Positions 1-5,896 of a DNA stretch of 64,000 nt are shown here, piece after piece. A program made the translations under genes and the position numbers. Each line of letters opens with the position of its first letter. Positions within the stretch are counted from its first letter, which is position 1. The notes under the pieces are model-generated. The model did not search any database. It was given only the letters and a program-made list of their open reading frames with translations, and was not told the DNA's origin. Origin of the DNA: Oceaniferula spumae (lineage in GTDB: Bacteria; Verrucomicrobiota; Verrucomicrobiia; Verrucomicrobiales; Akkermansiaceae); NCBI RefSeq assembly GCF_042849255.1, contig NZ_AP026866.1, positions 4,340,001 through 4,404,000 of the forward strand, given 5' to 3'.

Positions 1-2
1 GC

Positions 3-857
3 CTCGCCGTGCTCAACACCGGCATCACCGCCACGCGCGAAAAAACTCCAGAGGACACCACAGTGCGCTCTAACATTAACCAGTGCGACTGGAAATCCGA
101 CATCCGCATCATCGCCCAGGACGGAAAAATCACCACCATTTCCCTCAGCAGCGACAAGCACGACATCACCCTGCCGCTCAACCAACGCTACTGGATCGAG
201 CAAAACGGCATCGGCTACCTCATCCTGCCAACCGGTGCTGAAGCTGGCCCTAACAAGCCAGGCACACTCCGCCTCCAAGCACTGACCCGCACCCCCTACA
301 CCCCCGTGCCGGGACTGAAATACACCGACGAACACAAGGAAATGATCCGCAAAGCCGTCAAACCCGGCTACCAGGGAAAAATCTTCCACCTCTGGATCGA
401 CCACGGCCGCCAAGTCAAGGACGCCAGCTGTGCCTACTTCGTCTGCATGCGCGCGGACAAAGTCGACGCCACCACATGGCTGAAATCCCCACCCATCACC
501 GTGCTCTCTAACACCGAAAGCATCCAGGCCCTCACCGACACCCGAGACCACACCACCCACGCCTTCTTCCGCCAGCCGGGCGAACTCAAAAGCACCCCCG
601 GCGAGCTCCTGATCAAATCAGAAACCCCCGCCGCCATCATGTGGCGACCCGCCACCAAGTCCATCACTGTGCAAGACCCCCGCGCCGCGTGCACCAGCAA
701 CCCCAAGGAAATGACCGACGCCATCAAACTCACCCTGGGTGCCGGTCTTGGAGAATCACAAATCACAAATCACCAATTACAAATCAATCTCCCCGGCACC
801 AACGACCCAGACGACCGCTTCCGCGGCCGCCCAGTCACCCAAAAAATCCACCCCTAG
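3..857 (+). CDS. Polysaccharide lyase family 8-like protein, C-terminal part (5' end outside window)
   Basis: The frame is open to the left edge, so only about 284 C-terminal residues are visible. Seen: YWIEQNGIGYLIL, GTLRLQALTRT and IFHLWIDHGRQVKDASCAYFV, which resemble the beta-sandwich part of PL8 lyases (hyaluronate, chondroitin AC and xanthan lyases: W..H.GIGY and an idHG....YaY element). The catalytic alpha/alpha barrel with its Asn/His/Tyr residues would lie upstream and cannot be checked, so the substrate is unknown. The product is probably exported and would cleave uronic-acid polysaccharide by beta-elimination. Near the end (about 754-787) the coding DNA contains a C/A-rich stretch of repeated CAAAT and CAC units like the spacers before several start codons in this window. 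It lies beside a decayed sulfatase, which suits a glycosaminoglycan-type degradation locus. Confidence 0.62.
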   Translation, partial: LAVLNTGITATREKTPEDTTVRSNINQCDWKSDIRIIAQDGKITTISLSSDKHDITLPLNQRYWIEQNGIGYLILPTGAEAGPNKPGTLRLQALTRTPYTPVPGLKYTDEHKEMIRKAVKPGYQGKIFHLWIDHGRQVKDASCAYFVCMRADKVDATTWLKSPPITVLSNTESIQALTDTRDHTTHAFFRQPGELKSTPGELLIKSETPAAIMWRPATKSITVQDPRAACTSNPKEMTDAIKLTLGAGLGESQITNHQLQINLPGTNDPDDRFRGRPVTQKIHP

Positions 858-891
858 TGGTTCGCGCTCAGGAAATTCTAACCGAAGACTA

Positions 892-1390
892 CTAATCCCG
901 AAAGCTCTCGTGGCTACGTAATGAGGTGTGGCCTGGCACGCGATACTGGCGGCGGAGTTTTTGCAGGCCTTCTTCAAGCGCGGTGCGGTCGGCTTGGTAG
1001 GCGGGGTCCGTGTAGCGGCTGTGAAGCTCGTCAGGGTCGGCCTGCGGGAGTGACTTGGCATTGAGTGGATCTGTGCCGGAGGAGAACTCGGCTTTGCCTT
1101 TGTTGCTTAAACCATCACCGTCCGAGTGGTGTTCGCCATGCCGGAAAGGTCTCCTCAGTGTTCGGCTTCCCAATCATCGGCCAGGCCGTCGAGATCGGAG
1201 TCGGCGATGGGCTGCACGCTTTCCCAGGTTTCGCCGAAGCGGACTTCGTCGGCCTCGAACGCGGTGTTGCCTCTGAACTGATAACCGGAGAAGGCGAAGT
1301 TGCCAGTGGTCGAGCGGCTGGGCGTGACCCGCGATGCGCCGTTTTCGCTTCGCCTAACAAGGGAGCGATTGACCGGTCGAAAAAAGAAGA
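892..1390 (-). pseudogene. Decayed TSP3-repeat/sulfatase C-terminal gene remnant
   Basis: Two minus-strand frames together read as one degraded protein. The upstream frame gives FEADEVRFGETWESV and then DSDLDGLADDWEAEH before an in-frame TGA at 1155-1157. After the TGA, GDLSG still reads in that frame; a one-base shift near 1140 then leads to HSDGDGLSNKGKAEFSSGTDP, which continues as DELHSRYTDPAYQADRTALE and ends at 892. The first part matches the LamG/PEP-type C-terminal regions and calcium-binding thrombospondin type 3 repeats frequent in Verrucomicrobia. The last part resembles the C-terminal helix of sulfatases (DP.Y....ALE..L..LR.QY). No full-length start or catalytic region is present. 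A premature stop plus a frameshift argues for a pseudogene; a sequencing error could explain one lesion, less easily both. Confidence 0.5.
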
Positions 1391-1470
1391 CAAAAAAGGC
1401 GAAACGCGGCAGCGATGATGATGCATCACGGCTACCGCAATTCCGCCTTCGGACTTAATCAATAGTCAGT

Positions 1471-2136
1471 CTACTTGCGGCGGCGCAGGATCAGCGCAAG
1501 CCCACCGAGACCAAGCAGCGCAGCGCTGGAAGGTTCAGGGATGGCTTCGATACCGACGCCTTTGACGATGCTGCGGTAGTCGGCGTTTGCAGAAAGGAGT
1601 TGCGACACGTCGACCGTTGCTGTTGTGGTGCTGTCGACGGTGCCAAGAAGAACTCTTTCCATTCTCGTTCCGCTAACTTCATCTCCGATCTGTGTTCCGT
1701 CACCGTAAAAATAAGCACCGAAACCGCCGCCGTCGAGACCTAAGCGGATACCCCAGAATTGTCCGTCACTGACCACATAATAACCGTAGATGTTGTATGA
1801 TGTGCCGAGATTCAACCCGCTGATGCTGACTGCCAAGTCAGGAACATTGGGTTCTTCGCTGCCATTTTTACTCTGCGCAACCCATACGTAGTCCTCGAGG
1901 GCGTTGCCTTCAGGCGTTCCTACTCCAGCGTCCGCAAAGGCACCGGGGGTAGCGAAGCCCCACTGATTATCGGTGGCATTGCTCGCTGCATTACTGGTGG
2001 AGAGCGCAGGGGTGGTGGAGGTGGTGAAGCCGTCTTTGGTTTCATCGAATTTCAACACCGAGATAGCGGCGTGGCTAGCCAGTGGTGCCGCGCCGAAAGC
2101 AACGGCGAGGGCTGTGGCCATTATTGTATATTTCAT
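1471..2136 (-). CDS. PEP-CTERM sorting-domain protein (operon copy A)
   Basis: A 221-residue exported protein. Residues 1-23 are a signal peptide (MKYTIMATALAVAFGA, cleavage after SHA). The C-terminus is PEPSSAALLGL, a hydrophobic stretch and RRRK: the PEP-CTERM tripartite signal recognised by exosortase, which moves proteins to the surface or extracellular matrix. The middle shows DNQWGFA, VWVAQ, LAVSISGLNLGTSYNIYGYY and YRSIVKGVGIEAI, a beta-rich domain shared with the next gene upstream and with the C-terminal part of the FecR protein in the same operon. Only 31 nt separate it from that gene. The leader before the ATG is A/C-rich with no Shine-Dalgarno sequence. Its function is unknown; a matrix or surface role is inferred from the sorting signal. 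Confidence 0.85.
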   Translation of the reverse strand: MKYTIMATALAVAFGAAPLASHAAISVLKFDETKDGFTTSTTPALSTSNAASNATDNQWGFATPGAFADAGVGTPEGNALEDYVWVAQSKNGSEEPNVPDLAVSISGLNLGTSYNIYGYYVVSDGQFWGIRLGLDGGGFGAYFYGDGTQIGDEVSGTRMERVLLGTVDSTTTATVDVSQLLSANADYRSIVKGVGIEAIPEPSSAALLGLGGLALILRRRK

Positions 2137-2167
2137 GGTTTTGTTATTTGGTTGGGTTGGTGATTTT

Positions 2168-2860
2168 TTACGAACGACGGCGGCGCAAGATTAGCGCAAG
2201 ACCACCGAGACCGAGCAGCGCAGCGCTGGATGGCTCAGGAACGGCTTCGATGCCGACCCCCTTGATGAATCCGCGCGTTCCGGCTCCGGGACCGATGTCA
2301 TCGAAATTGACGTCGACCGTGGAACTGCCCAGGGTCGACTGGCCGAGATAGACGCGGCGTAGAAACGAAAAGGTGGTTCCAGCCCCCCCGTTGCTCGAGT
2401 CCAAGACTTCACCATCAGCTGCTGTGTAAGTGGTAAACGAGGCATCCGTGCCCAGCTTTATTTGCATGCCCCAGTTGTCAGAGGGGCCGTTGCTGCTGAG
2501 GTAATAGCCATAGACGTTATAGAGGGTGCCGGTATCCAGTCCGCTGATTGAGGTGGTGAGAATCGGGTTATCTTCGCCACCGGGGTTGTCGCCGCGGGAA
2601 ACCCATACTTGACCGGACAAGCTCGTGGTTTCTCCAGTTCCGTCGCCAGACCCCAAGAGTGCCTGATTATTGGTGCTGCTGAAGCCCCACAAGTTGTCCT
2701 TGTCGCCAGCGGGGGTGGCAGTATTCAGACTGGGGGTGGTGGCCGTGAAGCCGTCCGCATTGCCACCGTTGATGGACAATACCGTAATTACAGCGTGGCT
2801 AGCCAGTGGTGCCGCGCCGAAAGCAACGGCGAGGGCTGTGGTCATTATTGTTTTTTTCAT
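2168..2860 (-). CDS. PEP-CTERM sorting-domain protein (operon copy B)
   Basis: A 230-residue paralogue of the adjacent gene. The signal peptide is MKKTIMTTALAVAFGA..SHA and the C-terminal signal PEPSSAALLGL..RRRRS. Shared core motifs are DNLWGFS, VWVSRGD, LTTSISGLDTGTLYNVYGYY and GFIKGVGIEAV. At DNA level the signal-peptide and PEP-CTERM ends are almost identical to copy A while the middles have diverged, which suggests recent duplication or gene conversion. It starts 51 nt after the FecR gene stop on the same strand, so it is probably in the sigma/FecR transcript. No SD is visible before the ATG. Exosortase-dependent export is inferred from the family; the biochemical role is unknown. Confidence 0.85.
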   Translation of the reverse strand: MKKTIMTTALAVAFGAAPLASHAVITVLSINGGNADGFTATTPSLNTATPAGDKDNLWGFSSTNNQALLGSGDGTGETTSLSGQVWVSRGDNPGGEDNPILTTSISGLDTGTLYNVYGYYLSSNGPSDNWGMQIKLGTDASFTTYTAADGEVLDSSNGGAGTTFSFLRRVYLGQSTLGSSTVDVNFDDIGPGAGTRGFIKGVGIEAVPEPSSAALLGLGGLALILRRRRS

Positions 2861-2911
2861 GGTTTGCTTGTTGGGTTTGAAGTTCTCGGGATGAGAGGTT
2901 TCAGAGATGAA

Positions 2912-4240
2912 TTACTCGGTGTGGATTTCGCGGATACCTACGGCGCTGTAGTAACTGCGCGAGTCCTTGCGTGTGGTCGGAGAAATACGAATACGGATGG
3001 TGCCGGTGGAATCGGCCTGGGGGGTTCCGAGGATGCTGCGGTAATCGGAGAATTCGGAATTTTCTTCAGATGTGACGAGCAATTCGCTGTTGTGCTGGTT
3101 GTATTCCTTCAACGGCGCGCCTTCGATAGCGGCACGGACAGGACCTAGTGGGTGTGTGTGGTGCATCGGGTGGCGGATGGAGATCTCGTAGTGCTGATTG
3201 GGTTTGAGACCGGAGATGGTGGTGGTCAGTGTGGGTGCTTTTTCGCCGAGGTCTTGGCGGGAGACCCAGATCCGGCGTGATGTCACCTGAAGTTGTTGAC
3301 CTTCCCAGTTTACGCCCCAGTGGTTGTCTGCCGCTTTGTGGTCGCGGTTGGCGATGAGTTTCGGCGTGGTATTGATCTGAACTCCAAGACCGCCCTCCCT
3401 AGACGGATCCAGGTCGAGGGTGCCGGTAAAGTCTGGTAGGCTGCGGTAGAAGAGGTCGGAGTCCAGAGGGATGGAATGCACCTTGCTCTGGGCATCGACC
3501 GAATAGGCTGAGCCAGCGGAGACAGGGAGTTTTTCACCACTTCCATGGCTGGCGCTGAGTTCGACCTTGCCGGTGAAGACGTGGAGTGAAGCCCTCCCTT
3601 TCTTCGGGGAATGAATGGCGAACTCGGTGCCGAGATCGACAACTCGCATGCGTGGTGTGCTCACGGTGAAGCCCTTGCCGGCTAGCGGCACGTGGAACCA
3701 TGCCTTGCCGTGGGTGAAATCGAGGTGGCCTTCATCAGTCAGGGTGAATTCGGCGGGGGCCTCGACGACACTTTTTACACCTGAGTCCAGCAGCAGCTCG
3801 GCGGTGCCTTTCTTGAGCTGCATGGTGCTGCCGGGAAGCATTTTTCCATCGGTGCTCTGCTTACCGTCTGCATGGATCATCACAAAGGCATGATCTGGGG
3901 AAAATTGACAGATGGCCTGCGGTGGTTCGGGAGCCCGCAACAAGGCGGTTGCAATCAGAAGCACGACGATCAGTGCAGCCGCAGCGAAGATGGAAATTTT
4001 CACCTGACGCTTGCGCTGGCGTTTCACCACGTCATCCATCAGCCGGGGCATCGGACGGGCAATGTTCGTGCTGTGGGAGTATTTGGCGTGCAGCAGACCT
4101 TCCAGTTCGATGAAATCCAAATAGGCATTCATCGCATCCGGATCGGTGAGTAGTCGCTTTTTCAGGTCGGCCATCTCACTCGGCTGCAGTGAGCCGTCGA
4201 GGATACCCAGCTGGATCGGGGAGGTGTCGCGCTTGATCAT
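2912..4240 (-). CDS. FecR-domain membrane regulator (probable anti-sigma factor) with a PEP-CTERM-cargo-like C-terminal domain
   Basis: 442 residues. The N-terminal about 80 residues are cytoplasmic and contain an acidic/helical segment resembling the short anti-sigma region of planctomycete/verrucomicrobial FecR proteins. A single membrane segment lies at about 82-102 (ISIFAAAALIVVLLIATALL). A FecR domain follows at about 125-232 (LPGSTMQLKKGTAELLLDSG, TPRMRVVDLGTEFAI, GKVELSA). From about 283 to 440 a beta-rich domain has NTTPKL, DNHWGVN, IWVSRQD, LTTTISGL and YYSAVGIREI, which align with the middle of both PEP-CTERM proteins downstream. The start codon overlaps the sigma-factor stop (ATGA), so the two are translationally coupled. 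AAGGAGAT lies 5 nt before the ATG, a perfect match to this organism's altered 16S 3' end. Anti-sigma function is inferred from context and family. Confidence 0.85.
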   Translation of the reverse strand: MIKRDTSPIQLGILDGSLQPSEMADLKKRLLTDPDAMNAYLDFIELEGLLHAKYSHSTNIARPMPRLMDDVVKRQRKRQVKISIFAAAALIVVLLIATALLRAPEPPQAICQFSPDHAFVMIHADGKQSTDGKMLPGSTMQLKKGTAELLLDSGVKSVVEAPAEFTLTDEGHLDFTHGKAWFHVPLAGKGFTVSTPRMRVVDLGTEFAIHSPKKGRASLHVFTGKVELSASHGSGEKLPVSAGSAYSVDAQSKVHSIPLDSDLFYRSLPDFTGTLDLDPSREGGLGVQINTTPKLIANRDHKAADNHWGVNWEGQQLQVTSRRIWVSRQDLGEKAPTLTTTISGLKPNQHYEISIRHPMHHTHPLGPVRAAIEGAPLKEYNQHNSELLVTSEENSEFSDYRSILGTPQADSTGTIRIRISPTTRKDSRSYYSAVGIREIHTE

Positions 4241-4785
4241 GCCGGATCTCCTTCCAGACTGATGCGGTTGTGGATGCAGTCTTTCAACTTGGCGCGAAGA
4301 CGATTGAGGGTGACGTAGAGGGACGAAGGGGAGCGGCCTAATTTGTCGGCGTATTGTTCAACGGTGACCTCCGTGCCGTAGCGGGCACTGAGCAGCTCGC
4401 GTTGTTTTTGGGAAAGTTTTTGCAGGCATTGCTCAAGGGCGTGCGCCTTCATGTCCGATGCCTGCTCGCCACGCTCCAAAGTAGCGGCGCTGATTTGATC
4501 GATTAGCTCATTGTCGAAGAAAACCAGCTGAGAACTCTTGCTGACTTTCAGGTGGTTGAGCACCTTGTAGCGAGCGATAGTGAATGCCCAGGCTTTGAAA
4601 TTGGTGCCCAGCTCGTATTCTGCGATCTTGTCCCAGAGGGTAAGATTGGTTTCCTGTAAAATGTCATTCACCTCGTTGGGTGCCCATGGCATGAGCGAGC
4701 GGATATAATTCATCAGCGCGAGTTGATTCTGGGTCAACTCCTTGATGAAATCGCGGGTTTCAGGGGCTAGGGGATCAACGGGCAT
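4237..4785 (-). CDS. ECF-type RNA polymerase sigma factor (Rhodopirellula/Verrucomicrobium type)
   Basis: About 182 residues. Sigma region 2 is visible as ALMNYIRSLMPWAPNEVNDI, ending FKAWAFTIARYKVLNHLK; region 4 as LSQKQRELLSARYG followed by a helix-turn-helix EQYADKLGRSPSSLYVTLNR. No regions 1.1 or 3 are present, as expected for ECF sigma factors. It should direct RNA polymerase to a small regulon and be held by the FecR protein encoded next. An in-frame GTG at 4794 would add three residues (V-C-I), but the ATG at 4785 is preferred because a promoter-like -10 lies at 4798-4803, which would place transcription start within a few bases of the ATG. The stop overlaps the FecR start by 4 nt. It is the first gene of the four-gene operon running to 1471. 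Confidence 0.9.
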   Translation of the reverse strand: MPVDPLAPETRDFIKELTQNQLALMNYIRSLMPWAPNEVNDILQETNLTLWDKIAEYELGTNFKAWAFTIARYKVLNHLKVSKSSQLVFFDNELIDQISAATLERGEQASDMKAHALEQCLQKLSQKQRELLSARYGTEVTVEQYADKLGRSPSSLYVTLNRLRAKLKDCIHNRISLEGDPA

Positions 4786-4797
4786 GATACACACTAA

Positions 4798-4826
4798 TAT
4801 GTAAAGCCCTCGAACAACCTTAACAA
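4798..4826 (-). promoter_or_regulatory. Candidate promoter of the sigma/FecR/PEP-CTERM operon
   Basis: On the minus strand TTGTTA (4826-4821), a 17-nt spacer and TACATA (4803-4798) resemble a housekeeping sigma-70 promoter. The predicted start site falls near 4791, about 6 nt before the sigma-factor ATG, implying a very short or leaderless message. This is read by eye only; autoregulation by the ECF factor from a different element cannot be excluded. Confidence 0.35.
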
Positions 4827-4992
4827 AAAAATGCGGATAAATTTACGGTGCGTTAGTTCCTAAATATCCAGCGCTTGCTTTGGATTACTTGTCTTTAACG
4901 AACCCCATGGATTGTAATCGCGTGATGCACACCAGTTTTGGAATTTGCAAGCTTTCCATATATGAACACCCTCTAAGTTTTTTTTGTTGAGG

Positions 4993-5010
4993 TTGTCATA
5001 CCTTGTCATA
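4993..5010 (+). promoter_or_regulatory. Tandem 10-bp-phased direct repeat TTGTCATA in the divergent intergenic region
   Basis: TTGTCATA occurs at 4993-5000 and again at 5003-5010, one helical turn apart, 68-85 nt upstream of the PEP-CTERM gene start at 5078. It lies in the 292-nt gap between the divergent sigma operon and that gene. It could be an operator or part of a promoter (the first copy resembles a -35). The rest of the gap holds no convincing gene: a 62-codon minus-strand frame at 4860-5048 has no family features. Confidence 0.25.
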
Positions 5011-5077
5011 GATTTTGCGACACTTCGTTCTGCGTGCATGCGAACCAACGAAGCCTCCTATAATATCCCCAATCACT

Positions 5078-5809
5078 ATGTTCAAACAGATCATTCTACC
5101 TCTTTCGCTCTTGGCATCCGTTGCGTATACACATGCTGCTGTCATTCTCAGCACTTCGGAATCCAATTTTTCCACCAACCAAGGCACCGCCCTGAACGGC
5201 CAACCGTGGGCGGGCGATATTTCAACGACAGATCTCGTTCACATTGGTCAAAGCACTTATTCGGGGCGCTCTTACAGTGTTTCCCCGACATTCGGTTCCA
5301 ATGGAGTCAACAATGGTGGAATAAACGTCAGCACAAGCAACAGCACATACTGGAACGACGCCACTCTGAACTCCCAACCAACCGTTACTTTCGATCTGGA
5401 TGTTTCCACCAATACGCAGGGCTACGACATCACCGCTGTGGATGTGTTCCAAGGCTGGAACATGAACTCGGCGATGCACGCCAACCAGAACTACACGATC
5501 TCAGTCAGCACCGTTGGATCGGCAGTATACACACCCCTGATTACCGTGAACTACAACCCCTTCGGCACCGCAAACGACAGCCACCACTACAGCCATACCC
5601 AGGTGACTGAAGATAGCTCCGGCATCATCGCCTCCGGAGTCGACAGCATCCGCATTCAATTTCTCGACCCTGTGGCCTCGGGCGGAAACTCTCCCGGCAT
5701 CGTGGTCAACGAAATCGACGTCCAAGGAGTGGCCACCGTTCCGGAGCCTAGCTCTGCCGCATTACTCGGCCTCGCAGGATTGGGAGCTCTATTGCGCCGC
5801 AGACGCTAA
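5078..5809 (+). CDS. PEP-CTERM sorting-domain protein sharing a domain with the following esterase-like gene
   Basis: 243 residues from the ATG at 5078, chosen because the hydrophobic signal peptide MFKQIILPLSLLASVAYTHA begins there; an upstream in-frame start would put a non-signal extension in front. The C-terminus is VPEPSSAALLGL..LLRRRR, an exosortase sorting signal. The mature part (QGTALNGQPWAG, ISTTDLVHIGQSTYSG, NGVNNGGINVSTSNSTYWND, AVDVFQGWNMNSAMHANQNY) is closely similar to residues about 25-230 of the next protein, so the two genes share a roughly 200-residue module, possibly a galactose-binding-like beta-sandwich. It is transcribed away from the sigma operon and ends in a strong terminator. 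Function is unknown. Confidence 0.85.
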   Translation: MFKQIILPLSLLASVAYTHAAVILSTSESNFSTNQGTALNGQPWAGDISTTDLVHIGQSTYSGRSYSVSPTFGSNGVNNGGINVSTSNSTYWNDATLNSQPTVTFDLDVSTNTQGYDITAVDVFQGWNMNSAMHANQNYTISVSTVGSAVYTPLITVNYNPFGTANDSHHYSHTQVTEDSSGIIASGVDSIRIQFLDPVASGGNSPGIVVNEIDVQGVATVPEPSSAALLGLAGLGALLRRRR

Positions 5810-5846
5810 GGCGAGTCTTCGCCCTTGGGTCTCAAAATTTTCGTAG

Positions 5847-5875
5847 GGCGGTGGATGATTTCCACCGCCTTTTTT
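5847..5875 (+). terminator. Rho-independent terminator after the PEP-CTERM gene
   Basis: Perfect 9-bp stem GGCGGTGGA (5847-5855) / TCCACCGCC (5861-5869), 5-nt loop TGATT, followed by six T. It separates the PEP-CTERM gene from the esterase-like gene 22 nt downstream. Confidence 0.9.
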
Positions 5876-5896
5876 AGTCCTGTCACTATACATCTC

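Noticed and set aside
4860..5048. Short minus-strand frame between the sigma gene and the PEP-CTERM gene
   Set aside because: 62 codons, no recognisable motif, it overlaps the putative divergent regulatory region.
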